From Bradyrhizobium sp. BTAi1 (GTDB taxonomy: Bacteria > Pseudomonadota > Alphaproteobacteria > Rhizobiales > Xanthobacteraceae): a stretch of 64,000 bases of DNA. The stretch is from positions 1,178,001 to 1,242,000 of the forward strand of contig NC_009485.1 in assembly GCF_000015165.1 (NCBI RefSeq), given 5' to 3'. Made by a program: the position numbers and the translations under genes. The notes under the pieces are model-generated. The model searched no databases. It was not told where the DNA came from and worked only from the letters and a program-made list of their open reading frames with translations. Below, piece after piece: positions 16,485 through 25,422 of this stretch. Within the stretch, counting starts at the first letter, position 1; every line of letters starts with the position of its first letter.

Positions 16485-18002
16485 ATGACCGACCTCCATG
16501 TACGCGGTCTGGAAGTGCCCAAGGCCCTTGATCTCAGGGCATGGTCGGCGGAGCTGTTTTGGTCGTTTTCGCGGAGCGCACAGGCGCTGCCTCTGCCTCC
16601 TTTATATCTCGTGCCGCTCGCATCTTTCGCCGGCGCATTCCTCGGCTGCCTGGCGACGCTGTATCTGAGCCAGTTCGGCGTGCCTGCGGCGCTTGCGTCT
16701 GCCACGGCCACGCTGCTGATCTGCATTGTCTTGATCGCTGCGCCCAGCCGGAAGCTTGTCCCGGCGACTTTCGCCTCGTCGGCCTATGGCGGCAGCTTTG
16801 CCGGCATGACGCCGGTGGCGATGCTCAGCGACAGCGTGGCCCCTTTCGGCCTGTCCGCGGAAACCTCTTTCCTCGTGTTGTCTGCATTTTGCGGGGTGAT
16901 GTTCCTCGCCTTCTGTACAATCGAAATCCGGCTGCGGATCGTGCTGCTGCGCGGCTATGGCGGCCGTTTCGGCGCGCTCGCAGCGGTGGCGTCGTTCGTC
17001 CTGCTCAGTCTGGCACCGATGCTCGGCAATGGCGGCGAGCCGGTCCGTCTGATCGGGATGGACGGGTTTGACCAGGGGCTCGGCGGGACCTTCGTCATCT
17101 TCGAGCTCTGTGTCACCGGCATGATCGCAACCATGATCATGCAGAGACTGCCGGGCATGGTCACGGCAGCGCGCGCAGCGCGGATCTTCGTCTCGGCGAC
17201 CGTAGCCTTCATCGGCCTGTTCGCGCTGCAGCTGATGCGTCCCGACGATCTCCCAGTCGCGGATGCCTATTATGCCGGCTGCTTCCTGGGCATGTCATCG
17301 CCGCACCGGCTGCGCGGCGTGCTGCAGCCGCTGCTGGCCGCGGCGACCTTGACTGCCCTTCTGGTGAAGGCCTCAGCAATCTTGCCGAGTGTCGGCGGCA
17401 GCCTGGGCTTGGCGGCCTTTCTCTCGGTGGCCGGCGTCGACATGGTCAGCCGGTTGTTCCGCGGCCTGATCGTCTCGCCGGATCATTCGACTGTGGTCTT
17501 GCGCGCCAGGGCCCTGGCGTGCGGGCTCACGGCCATGGGCGTACTGCTCCCCGGCGACGTGCTTCAGACTCAGCAGGCTCGCGAAGACACCGGAGCGATC
17601 ATCATGTCTGCGGAGACCGCTGTCGCGGCGCCGGCCGCCGCGCCGGTTCCTGCGCCAGAGCAGCCGGCCGTGGAGACGTCCGCGCTGGTGGCGCAGGTCA
17701 CCGCATCCGCCGATCCGGTGCCGCCTGTTGAGGCGAAGCCGGACGTTGTGGCGCCCGTGATTCCGCCGCCGCGCGGCGAGTTGCCGCGTCCGCGCCGCAC
17801 CCGGCCGCCCGCGACCGTTCTCACGCGCGTGCCGGCCGGCTCCGAGCCCTGGAGCATCATTCGGACCGGAGCGCCGGAGCGGCCGGCACGCGTGGCGGCT
17901 CCTCGACCAGCTGCCGCCAAGCGCAGCCCGGCGCCGCGCCCCGCCAATGCCGTGTCACTGTCGTCGAGGCCGGCACCGTCCGCCGCGGACATGCCGCGCT
18001 GA
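16485..18002 (+). CDS. Polytopic membrane protein, tandem paralogue B, function unknown
   Basis: A 505-residue protein, start at 16485 with AGGAG about 8 bases upstream. It is a paralogue of the preceding gene, with shared landmarks in the same order: FLGCL.TL, SSAYGGSFAGMTP, RGYGGRFGALAAVASF, YYAGCFLGMSSPHRLRG and ILPSVGGSLG. Like its partner it ends in a Pro/Ala-rich tail (from about residue 375), but the tail sequence is not conserved, which suggests spacing rather than a specific fold. The 86-bp gap between the two genes suggests one transcript. It could form a hetero-oligomer with paralogue A. It is convergent with the Hsp70 gene, with only 7 bp between stops. Confidence 0.7.
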   Translation: MTDLHVRGLEVPKALDLRAWSAELFWSFSRSAQALPLPPLYLVPLASFAGAFLGCLATLYLSQFGVPAALASATATLLICIVLIAAPSRKLVPATFASSAYGGSFAGMTPVAMLSDSVAPFGLSAETSFLVLSAFCGVMFLAFCTIEIRLRIVLLRGYGGRFGALAAVASFVLLSLAPMLGNGGEPVRLIGMDGFDQGLGGTFVIFELCVTGMIATMIMQRLPGMVTAARAARIFVSATVAFIGLFALQLMRPDDLPVADAYYAGCFLGMSSPHRLRGVLQPLLAAATLTALLVKASAILPSVGGSLGLAAFLSVAGVDMVSRLFRGLIVSPDHSTVVLRARALACGLTAMGVLLPGDVLQTQQAREDTGAIIMSAETAVAAPAAAPVPAPEQPAVETSALVAQVTASADPVPPVEAKPDVVAPVIPPPRGELPRPRRTRPPATVLTRVPAGSEPWSIIRTGAPERPARVAAPRPAAAKRSPAPRPANAVSLSSRPAPSAADMPR

Positions 18003-18009
18003 CGCGGGC

Positions 18010-19269
18010 TCAGCCGAACTTGCGCCGGGCATCGAGCGCCAGCCCGAGGCCGACGCTGCCGAGCAGGTCGGTCTCGGCGACGCGGGCATGCGGAAACAGC
18101 GCGAGGATGGCCTCCCGCAAGGTCGGGACCATGCTCGAACCGCCGGTGAGAAAGATGGTGTTGATGGCAGCCGCTTCGACGTCCGCATCATCGAGCAGCG
18201 TCGTCACCGTTCTCACGACCCGCTCGACGGAATCGGCGATGGCACGATCGAAATCCTTGCGGGTGAACTTGATGCGCGCCCAGTCGTCCTTCTCCGACAG
18301 TACCGCGGTCGTCGACTTTGCCGCGGTCAGCGCGATCTTGGCCTGCTCGACGCCGATCGCGAGCGTATGGCCGCGATGGTCCTCCACGACCTTGATGAAA
18401 CGGTCGACGAGGTCCCGCCGGTCGGCCTCATAGCGGATCTGGCGCAGCTCGTTGATGACGCCCTTCTTGTAGAGCTGGTTGATGCGGTGCCAGGTGGCGA
18501 GCTCGTGATAGTACAGCGTCGGCAGATTGCGCTTGCCGTCGGCGGTCAGGCTGCCATAGCCGAGATGCGGCATGACGCTCTTGAGGCTGAGCAACCGGTC
18601 GAAATCGGTACCGCCGATATGAATGCCGCCATTGGCGAGGATGTCGCCCTCGCGGTCAGCCTCGCTGCGCCGCTCCGGCGACACGCGCACGATCGAGAAG
18701 TCCGAGGTGCCGCCACCGATGTCGACGATCAGCACCAGCTCCTCGCGCGTCACCTGCTGCTCATAATCGAGCGCCGCTGCAATCGGCTCGTATTGGAACG
18801 CGATGTGCCTGAAGCCCTGCTCGCGCGCGATCTGCTCCAGTGCGGCCTGCGCCTCGGCATCGGCCGCGTCGTCCTTGTCGACGAAGCGCACCGGGCGGCC
18901 GAGCACGACCTGATCGATCTCCTGGCCGAGCCGGGTTTCGATCTGCGTTTTCAGATGCGCGAAGAAGAAGCCGAGAATGCCGGCGAACGGCACCGCTTTC
19001 TGGCGGATGTAGGTCTTCTCGTGGATCAGCGCGGTGCCGAGAATGCTCTTCAGCGCGCGCATGAAGCGGCCGTCATGGCCGGTCAGGTAGCGCTCGATCG
19101 CGCCGCGCCCGAACTGCACGCCGTGATCCTCGAAATCGAAGAACATCGCGCTCGGCAGGGTGCGATGCTCCCCCTCCAGCGGGATCAGTTGTGCGGAGGC
19201 GTGATCGCTGAGGCCGACCGTGGTGTTCGAAGTGCCGAAGTCGATGCCGCAATAGGCCGCTGCCGCCAT
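18010..19269 (-). CDS. yegD: Short Hsp70-family protein (YegD-like)
   Basis: A 419-residue protein with the Hsp70/actin ATPase fold only: phosphate-1 motif YCGIDFGTSNTTVGL, phosphate-2 VLIVDIGGGTSDFSIV, and the adenosine motif IFLTGGSSMVPTLREAI. DnaK is about 640 residues, and the substrate-binding and lid domains are missing here, as in E. coli YegD. The frame runs up to 19437, but the ATG at 19269 puts the ATPase motif at the N-terminus as in the family. It follows prfH on the same strand after 171 bp, so it may share the RtcB2-PrfH transcript. YegD has no firmly established role. Confidence 0.85.
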   Translation of the reverse strand: MAAAAYCGIDFGTSNTTVGLSDHASAQLIPLEGEHRTLPSAMFFDFEDHGVQFGRGAIERYLTGHDGRFMRALKSILGTALIHEKTYIRQKAVPFAGILGFFFAHLKTQIETRLGQEIDQVVLGRPVRFVDKDDAADAEAQAALEQIAREQGFRHIAFQYEPIAAALDYEQQVTREELVLIVDIGGGTSDFSIVRVSPERRSEADREGDILANGGIHIGGTDFDRLLSLKSVMPHLGYGSLTADGKRNLPTLYYHELATWHRINQLYKKGVINELRQIRYEADRRDLVDRFIKVVEDHRGHTLAIGVEQAKIALTAAKSTTAVLSEKDDWARIKFTRKDFDRAIADSVERVVRTVTTLLDDADVEAAAINTIFLTGGSSMVPTLREAILALFPHARVAETDLLGSVGLGLALDARRKFG

Positions 19270-19440
19270 GCTCGTCTCGTTTCCAGTCCGGGGGGCGGTC
19301 CGCTTAGCCGTTCGGCGACGCCGTGTCATCCGCGAATCTGCAGACCGACGCGCATGGCAGCGTGCTGGGGTGGGATGACTGGGCACGATTGCTCCATGAA
19401 GGAGCAGCCAGGAGCGTTTCGCCGCCTGGCTGCCCAATCC

Positions 19441-20064
19441 TCATTCAACCGCTCTGAACGCCGGACCTTCGAAGCGCAGGCCCGCGGCGCCGCGCTGGAC
19501 GCGATCATGCGCGGCGTGGACCAGCCGCGCTTCGCCGGCCTCGGCCAGGCGCGCGCGGCCGTCCAGCAACGCGGCAAGGCGCGTGAGCGCCAGCGCTCGG
19601 TTGCGATGCTGGGAGCGGCCGTCGCGCGCGATTGCGGTGAGCCCGGTCGGCAGGTGGATGGCGCGCACAGCGCTCTCCGTCTTGTTCTGGTGCTGGCCGC
19701 CGGGCCCGCCGGCGCGAAAGCTCTCGCACCTGACGTCGGCGGCCGCGAGGTCCGGCACCTGGTGCGGCAGCGGCAGATCGACGATGCCGACGAACCAGTT
19801 CTTGCGGCCGTGATGCGGCCGCAGCGGACTGCGGCACACCCAGAGCAGCGGGCCCTGCGTCCAGCGCTGCGCGATCTGGTCCGCGAGAGGTCCATCGAGC
19901 ACGACGATCGCGCTGGCCGGGCCGAGCCGGTCCGCCTCGTTTTGAGCGATCGCGCAATCGCAATCCGCTGCATCGGCTTCGGCTGCGAGCGCTTGGAGTG
20001 CATGCGCGACCGCGAGCCTGCACTCGGCGGGACCGCGCCCCGCCGTGAGAAGGAGCCGCCTCAT
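19441..20064 (-). CDS. prfH: Peptide chain release factor H (ribosome rescue)
   Basis: A 207-residue class-I release-factor homologue with the catalytic GGQ at residues 122-124 ([19 protein letters not shown]) followed by the basic THLPTG-like and [10 protein letters not shown] segments of the family. It lacks the codon-recognition domain of RF1/RF2 and has its own short N-terminal domain, as PrfH does. Published work on PrfH shows that it releases peptides from ribosomes whose 16S rRNA is cut in the decoding centre, after which the partner RtcB reseals the RNA. Its ATG overlaps the rtcB2 stop by 4 bp, which supports that pairing here. Confidence 0.92.
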   Translation of the reverse strand: MRRLLLTAGRGPAECRLAVAHALQALAAEADAADCDCAIAQNEADRLGPASAIVVLDGPLADQIAQRWTQGPLLWVCRSPLRPHHGRKNWFVGIVDLPLPHQVPDLAAADVRCESFRAGGPGGQHQNKTESAVRAIHLPTGLTAIARDGRSQHRNRALALTRLAALLDGRARLAEAGEARLVHAAHDRVQRGAAGLRFEGPAFRAVE

Positions 20065-21200
20065 CGGCGGTCCTCCTTGCGCGGTCGGATCGTTGCGATC
20101 TTCTTCACCGTGACCAGCGGCCGGAAGCTGGCGACGACGCGCGCAAGCCCGAACGCTTCGAGATCGGCGATGACGCCGGCGATCGGTTTGTAGGCCTCCG
20201 GCGCCTCCTCGGCGAGCAGCGCGCGATCCTCGCAGATCACGCGGCCACCGAACGGATTGCGCGACAGCCGCTCGCGATCCGACTTGGTGGCGCCGACGCG
20301 GCCGATCATCGACGACCGGTCGAACTTGCGGCCGGCGCCATGGGCGATCGACCACAGTGCCTCCTGGGGCGCCGTGGCGAGCGGTGCGACCAGATAAGAC
20401 AGCGCGCCACGCGAGCCTGGCACAACGACGAGGCCTTGATCCGACGGTGCCGCACCCTTCCGGTGCAGCATGCCCTCGGCGCGATGCGCGATGCAATTAT
20501 GCGAGCACGCGCAGACGGAGACGGCCTCGCAGCGCAGGGCCGTCGCTGCCCGCCGTGCGATGATAGCCCGGTTCAACGACGCCCAACGCAGCGCATGATC
20601 ATGTGCTGCCAGATACGCCTGTCCGGCCTCGGTGTCGGGCGCGAGCGGCTTGAGCCCGTCCGCGACATGCCGTTCGAGCAAGGCGTGGCCGAGGCCGCGC
20701 GAGCCCGAATGCACCAGCAGATAGGCGCGGTCGCGATCGATGCCGCAGCTCGGATCGAACACCTCTTCCACCGCCTGCAGCTCACAGAAATGATTGCCGC
20801 CGCCGATTGTGCCGAGCGCGGCATCGAAATCGGACGATGGCAGCTCGTGAGCTATCAGCTCGCTTGCGATATCGCCGTCATAGGGCTTTGCGATGTCGCG
20901 CAGCCGGTCGGCCGCCTTGTCGACGCGGATGCGGCGGGACGCGAGATCGAGCTGATACAGTGCCATGCCGCAGCCGGCGTCGGAGCCGACGAAGGCCGGA
21001 TGGATCTGGTCGGCGAGGATGGCGCAGCCGACCGGGCCGAACTTGCCGGGATGCAGGTCCGGCAGGCCGGCGACCGCGCGCACGCCAGGAATGTCAGCGA
21101 CTGTTTCGAGCTGGCGCACAGCGGCGCCCTCGATCCAGGAGCTGGATGTGTAGAAGCCGTGGACCGGCGCACGGCCGTCCACGCGATGGGAATTGCCCAT
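20061..21200 (-). CDS. rtcB: RNA ligase RtcB2 (PrfH-associated)
   Basis: A 379-residue RtcB-family 3'-phosphate/5'-OH RNA ligase using GTP and Mn2+. Active-site elements visible: VGSDAGCG (Asp74, Cys77), [18 protein letters not shown], the CSHNCIAH segment and AHGAGR, whose His is the guanylylated residue in the family. At about 380 residues it is shorter than the 400-480-residue housekeeping RtcB, as expected for the PrfH-linked branch. The start at 21200 (MGNSHRVDG) is chosen over 21260 because AAGG lies just upstream. It overlaps prfH by 4 bp. Its likely job is repair of cleaved 16S rRNA after toxin attack. Confidence 0.92.
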   Translation of the reverse strand: MGNSHRVDGRAPVHGFYTSSSWIEGAAVRQLETVADIPGVRAVAGLPDLHPGKFGPVGCAILADQIHPAFVGSDAGCGMALYQLDLASRRIRVDKAADRLRDIAKPYDGDIASELIAHELPSSDFDAALGTIGGGNHFCELQAVEEVFDPSCGIDRDRAYLLVHSGSRGLGHALLERHVADGLKPLAPDTEAGQAYLAAHDHALRWASLNRAIIARRAATALRCEAVSVCACSHNCIAHRAEGMLHRKGAAPSDQGLVVVPGSRGALSYLVAPLATAPQEALWSIAHGAGRKFDRSSMIGRVGATKSDRERLSRNPFGGRVICEDRALLAEEAPEAYKPIAGVIADLEAFGLARVVASFRPLVTVKKIATIRPRKEDRR

Positions 21201-21245
21201 GTGGGTACCTTGGAGAGATAGGACGATCTTGTCAGGGATAGTCAG

Positions 21246-21263
21246 CGCGTGCGGACGCACGCG
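21246..21263. promoter_or_regulatory. Palindrome upstream of rtcB2, possible operator
   Basis: CGCGTGCG-GA-CGCACGCG is a perfect 8-base inverted repeat with a 2-base centre, 46-63 bases upstream of the rtcB2 start at 21200. The position suits an operator, or the stem could form in RNA. No regulator gene is adjacent, so its binder is unknown. GC-rich DNA gives such palindromes by chance fairly often. Confidence 0.4.
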
Positions 21264-21697
21264 TGCCGGACCAGGCCTCGGCTAAGCGAGGATCAGGCCC
21301 GACGGCTCCTGGCGGAGCAACGGATGATCGCAGTCATCGTCTCTCTCCTGTGCGGCGGAGCGGAATGCTCGACGCCGGCGGCTACTAATCACATCGCGAG
21401 TGGTTTGACAATTGCGGTGGTGGAGGAGAGCGGCTGGCTGTGGCGGGCGCGACACGGCGTGATTGTCTTGGCGTCAGAACGACGCCAGGAACTCGCCGAG
21501 GAGATAGAGGATCTCAGTGGCGACCTGACAATCTTCGCGATAGTCAGTCGATGGCTCGCGGCGGCGGTCGGCGATGGGTCCGTGCCGCGGCGGGCCCAAT
21601 GCTCAGCCTGACGACATGCATGCTGATCATCGGCTCCGTCCGCGCCCTGGCCGGAAGGACCGATTGACGCGGCGCTGCAATTGGGCGATCCGGAGCC
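21264..21697. other. Gene-free stretch before the MgtC-like gene
   Basis: Between rtcB2 and the MgtC/DUF4010 gene I find no convincing gene. Two small hairpins are visible: CCTCG-GCTAAG-CGAGG near 21285-21300, and TGGCGTC-AGAAC-GACGCCA at about 21469-21488. Neither is followed by a T-run, so they are not called terminators. No magnesium-riboswitch consensus could be recognised by eye. An open frame at 21324-21611 has ordinary chance-like composition and was not called. Confidence 0.4.
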
Positions 21698-22987
21698 ATG
21701 TCGATGTCCGAGATCATGACCCTCAGCTCCAGCCGCGAACTCGTCGCAATCGTCGTCGCGCTCGGCATCGGTCTGCTGATCGGACTCGAGCGGGAACGAC
21801 GGAAGGGCGAGGGGCCGGGACGATCGCCGGCGGGATTGCGGACCTTTGCCGTCGCGTCGCTCGCGGGCGCTATCAGCATGCTGATCGGCGGCAAGATGCT
21901 GCTCGCGGTCGTCACCGCCGGTGTCGTCGTCCTGACGGCCATCGCCTATTCGCGGTCCCGCAGCGATGATCCCGGACTGACGTCGGAGACGGCGCTGGTC
22001 CTGACGGTTCTGCTGGGGGGGCTCGCCACCGAGCACGCCGCTTTGGCAGCCGGAGTCGCGGTGATCCTGACGGTGCTGCTCGCCGCCCGGCCGGTGCTGC
22101 ACGGCTTCGTGCGCTCGGTGCTGAGCGAAGGCGAGCTCAAGGACGGACTGATCTTTGCCGCGGCCACCCTGGTGGTGCTGCCGCTGCTTCCCGACCAGCC
22201 GATCGGTCCGTTCGGCGCGCTCAACCTGCGCTCGATCTGGATGCTGGTCGTGCTGATGATGGCGATCGGGGCGGCCGGGCATGTTGCGATGCGCCTGCTC
22301 GGCGCCCGCGGCGGACTCGCAGTGTCCGGCTTTGCCTCCGGCTTCGTCTCCAGTACGGCCACGATAGGAGCGATGGGCGCCCGCGCGCGGAAGCTGCCTG
22401 AGCTGGCCGGAGCCGCCGCGGCGGGCGCAACGCTGTCCACGCTTGCCACCATCGTGCAGCTCGCTGCGGTGCTGGCGGCAACCAGCGTGCCGGCATTCAA
22501 GGCGCTGCTGATCCCGCTATTATGTGCGGGCGGGGCGGCCGCGCTCTATGGCGCGGTCTTCACTGTCCTCGGCCTGCGGCAGACGGGCTCCGCGGACCTG
22601 GAGCTCGGACGCGCTTTCAGCCTGCCCGGGGCCTTGTTGCTGGCATTGACGATCTCCGTGGTGCTCGTGCTCTCCGCCGGTTTGCGCCAGGCCTTCGGCG
22701 AGGCCGGCCTCGTGGTGAGCGCCGCGGTGGCCGGCCTCGTCGACACGCATGCGCCGGCGGCGGCGGCTGCCACGCTCGTCGCCTCCGGGAAGATCAGCAC
22801 CGCCGAAGCGGTCATTCCGGTGCTCGCGGCGCTGACGGCGAACACCATCAGCAAGATCGTCGTGGCATGGACCAGCGGCGGCGGGTCATTCGCGGCGCGG
22901 CTGATACCGGGGCTGATTGTCGTCGTCGCCGCGGCCTGGGCCGGCGCGTTCGCCCCGATCCTCGCGCATGCTGTCTTCACGTATTGA
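21698..22987 (+). CDS. MgtC/SapB and DUF4010 membrane protein
   Basis: A 429-residue integral membrane protein. The N-terminal domain is MgtC/SapB-like: VVALGIGLLIGLERERRKGEG and RTFAVASLAGAISML match the conserved GLxxGxERE and GxRT features. The C-terminal part, with repeated Ala/Leu helices and SGFASGFVSSTATIGAMG, matches DUF4010. Such fusions are widespread and poorly understood; MgtC proteins are tied to magnesium limitation and acid or virulence-related survival. Two in-frame ATGs (21698 and 21704) follow GGAG. The second has better spacing and may be the true start. Confidence 0.85.
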   Translation: MSMSEIMTLSSSRELVAIVVALGIGLLIGLERERRKGEGPGRSPAGLRTFAVASLAGAISMLIGGKMLLAVVTAGVVVLTAIAYSRSRSDDPGLTSETALVLTVLLGGLATEHAALAAGVAVILTVLLAARPVLHGFVRSVLSEGELKDGLIFAAATLVVLPLLPDQPIGPFGALNLRSIWMLVVLMMAIGAAGHVAMRLLGARGGLAVSGFASGFVSSTATIGAMGARARKLPELAGAAAAGATLSTLATIVQLAAVLAATSVPAFKALLIPLLCAGGAAALYGAVFTVLGLRQTGSADLELGRAFSLPGALLLALTISVVLVLSAGLRQAFGEAGLVVSAAVAGLVDTHAPAAAAATLVASGKISTAEAVIPVLAALTANTISKIVVAWTSGGGSFAARLIPGLIVVVAAAWAGAFAPILAHAVFTY

Positions 22988-23025
22988 CGGGCCGCGGCCT
23001 GCGCGTGCGGCCCTCACGTCGCCGA

Positions 23026-24978
23026 CTAAGCGCTGCGCGGCAGCGGCTCGATAGCAGCGGCTCGACGCTGCACCAGCCAGCCGATCGCGTCGTCCTCCTT
23101 CATCGGCTTGCCATAGAGCCAGCCCTGGCCGTAGGAGCAGCCGAGCATGCGCAGGCACTCCGCATCCGCCTCGCTCTCGACGCCCTCGGCGATGATGCGG
23201 TGGCCGAGCGGCAGGGCCACCGCGGTGATGGCGGCGACGAGCTGCTGATCCCTGCGATTGCCGGCGATGCCGTGGATGAAGGAGCGGTCGATCTTGATGG
23301 TGTCGATCTCGACCGCCATCAGGTTGGCGATCGAGGAATGGCCGACGCCGAAATCGTCGATGGCGAGGGCAAAGCCGTATTGATCGATCAGCTTCAGCTC
23401 GTCGGCGCAGCGCTTCGGGTCGAACATCGCCTCCTCGGTGACCTCGATCTCGATCCGCTTGGGATCGACCCCGTAGCGCTCCGACACCGTCTTGAGGGTC
23501 TGGGCCGGCGAGTGGATCGGGAACTCGCGCGGCGAGACGTTGATCGACACCCTGATCTGCGGCGCCTTCTTGCGGTCGAGCGCGCGCAGGAAGGCGCAGA
23601 CCCGCTCGCCGACGAACTCCGTGAGCTGCGCGGACAGGCGCAACCGGATCGCCGCGGAGACGATGTCGGGCGGCGGGATCAGTCCCGCGCAGGCGTGGTT
23701 CCAGCGCAGCAGCGCCTCGAAGCCGATGATCTCCTGCGTGGCCATTGCGACCTGCGGCTGAAACTCGACATGCAATTCGCGCCGCGCCAGCGCGGCGGCG
23801 AGCTCAAAGTCAAGGCGGCGCTGCAATGTCAAAGCGGACTGCATCTGCGCGTCGAACACCCGCATGCAGGCCCGCCCATCCTCCTTGGCGCGATAGAGCG
23901 CGGCGTCGGCCCTGGCCGACAGTTCCTCCAGATCGATGGCGCCGGCGGCATGGGCCGCGATGCCGATCGAGCAGCTGACCGTCAAGGGCTGGCCCGCAAT
24001 CAGGACCGGGCGCAGCAGCGCGCTCATCAGTCGTTCGCCCAGCGCCACTGCGCGACGGTCCGCGTTCGCACCCTGCAGCACCACGATGAACTCGTCGCCG
24101 CCCAATCGCACCGGCAGATCATCGGCGCCGCAGGCCGAGCACAGCAGCGCAGCCAATGTCTGCAGCACCCGGTCGCCGGCATCGTGGCCGCGGGTGTCGT
24201 TGATGGTCTTGAAGTTGTCGACGTCGAACAGCAGGAACGCGACCCCGGTTCCGGCCGCGCAGGCCGCGCCGGCCACACTGCGGAAGTGGCTGCGATTGGC
24301 CAGCCCGGTCAACGAGTCCATCCGCACCAGCCGCTCCAAGGCCTGGTTGGCGTCAGCGAGCGAGGCCGCCAGCGCGGTGGCCTCGAACGCGGTGTTCTGG
24401 CTGGTGGTGAAATTGCGTTCGCCGAGCAGCGCCGCGCGGAACAGCATGACGGTCAGGAAGACCACGTCGGCCGCGACGATGTAGCCGACGTCGCTGCCGG
24501 AGAGCAGCATGCGCAGAATGGTCGCAGCCATCACCGGGGCGCTGAAGGCGATCGCCATCGGCGAATAGGCGAGGCTCTGGATGATCGCGCCGGTGGTGGT
24601 GCCGGCCATGATGAAGACGACGTCGTTGACGTTCTGTGCGTGCGAGAACAGCGGCAAAGCGAGCGGCACCACTGACCAGAGCAGGCCGCTGGCAAGGGCC
24701 ATCACGGTCAGGCTGCGCAGCACGGGCTGCGGATCCTGCGCGATGCGGCCCGAGGATTTGAGCCGCGAGACCCATCCGGCGCGCAGCACGGCGAAGGCGA
24801 TCGCGGCGCCGAGCCACCAGAAGATCAGTGTGTTGCCTTCACGGAAATAGAACAGCAGCGCCAGCGAGGTCGCGATCGCCACGTTCGACAGCAGGGTCAG
24901 GAAGATGTTCTGCAGCGAGCTCGCGGCCTGGGCTTTCGCCAGCGCTGCCGCCTTGGGGTCGCTGGGTGCGGTCGGCAT
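23026..24978 (-). CDS. Membrane-bound GGDEF-EAL cyclic-di-GMP enzyme
   Basis: A 650-residue protein with about six N-terminal transmembrane helices (residues 25-185), GGDEF at 293-297 (RLGGDEF) and EAL at 421-423 (FEALLRW). The diguanylate cyclase site is intact, but the RxxD product-inhibition site before GGDEF lacks its Arg. The EAL half keeps the residues needed for hydrolysis: EAL, INVSP, EVTEEA, IDDFGVGHSS, KIDRSF, EGVE and QGWLYGKP. Either activity, or switching between them, is therefore possible. The membrane domain probably senses an unknown signal. It is convergent with the MgtC-like gene. Confidence 0.9.
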   Translation of the reverse strand: MPTAPSDPKAAALAKAQAASSLQNIFLTLLSNVAIATSLALLFYFREGNTLIFWWLGAAIAFAVLRAGWVSRLKSSGRIAQDPQPVLRSLTVMALASGLLWSVVPLALPLFSHAQNVNDVVFIMAGTTTGAIIQSLAYSPMAIAFSAPVMAATILRMLLSGSDVGYIVAADVVFLTVMLFRAALLGERNFTTSQNTAFEATALAASLADANQALERLVRMDSLTGLANRSHFRSVAGAACAAGTGVAFLLFDVDNFKTINDTRGHDAGDRVLQTLAALLCSACGADDLPVRLGGDEFIVVLQGANADRRAVALGERLMSALLRPVLIAGQPLTVSCSIGIAAHAAGAIDLEELSARADAALYRAKEDGRACMRVFDAQMQSALTLQRRLDFELAAALARRELHVEFQPQVAMATQEIIGFEALLRWNHACAGLIPPPDIVSAAIRLRLSAQLTEFVGERVCAFLRALDRKKAPQIRVSINVSPREFPIHSPAQTLKTVSERYGVDPKRIEIEVTEEAMFDPKRCADELKLIDQYGFALAIDDFGVGHSSIANLMAVEIDTIKIDRSFIHGIAGNRRDQQLVAAITAVALPLGHRIIAEGVESEADAECLRMLGCSYGQGWLYGKPMKEDDAIGWLVQRRAAAIEPLPRSA

Positions 24979-25367
24979 GCGCGGAACGGAAGGCCCTGCT
25001 GAATCGGTGATGGCGGAGGCCGTCCTGGCGACGGCCCATGCGGCAGTCGAAGAGCTTGCGGAAAGGGGACTAAGGCGGCGTTAATCCGCGATGAAATATG
25101 CAACCGGGCTGGAACCATCCCGGCAGCCCTGGGCCGGAAGGCCGGTGATGACGCCGCCTTGCGGCCGGCGGCGGCCCAGCCGGTCGGGGTGGGTCATGGC
25201 GGGCGCGGACCAGCGGCTGAGGCTCCCGGCGTCGCGGATCGCATGACCGCGACACCCGCTGAGGTTGCTCATTCCCGAAGCTGCGGCTGCAGGCATGTGA
25301 CCGTCCGCTGGGCAGTCGCCATCTGTCCGGAGCCGGTGCGACCCTGCGCGGCTGCATAATACCGACT
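24979..25367. other. Divergent intergenic region without a recognised gene
   Basis: About 390 bases between the divergent GGDEF-EAL gene and the sigma-54 site of the RutA-like gene. No gene is supported: open frames here have no binding sites and look like chance. NtrC-type upstream sites (TGCACC-N5-GGTGCA) were looked for and not found as good matches. Confidence 0.4.
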
Positions 25368-25383
25368 TGGCATCAGCCTTGCT
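25368..25383 (+). promoter_or_regulatory. Sigma-54 (RpoN) promoter match ahead of the RutA-like gene
   Basis: TGGCATCAGCCTTGCT fits the RpoN consensus TGGCACGNNNNTTGCW: the -24 GG and -12 GC are exactly 10 bases apart and 10 of 12 specified bases agree. The predicted start of transcription is near 25394, leaving a leader of about 29 bases before the ATG at 25423. Nitrogen-control genes commonly use such promoters, and the E. coli rut operon is under NtrC control, so this agrees with the gene's role. Confidence 0.65.
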
Positions 25384-25422
25384 CGCGTCGATCCGGGGCT
25401 TCTGGCACAAGGATCGACCGCA

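Noticed and set aside
21264..21697. A magnesium riboswitch or small gene upstream of the MgtC-like gene
   Set aside because: No recognisable conserved aptamer; the open frame at 21324-21611 has no binding site and looks like chance.
25400..25416. A second TGGCAC just upstream of the RutA-like gene as a sigma-54 site
   Set aside because: CTGGCACAAGGATCGACC has no TTGC at the required spacing.
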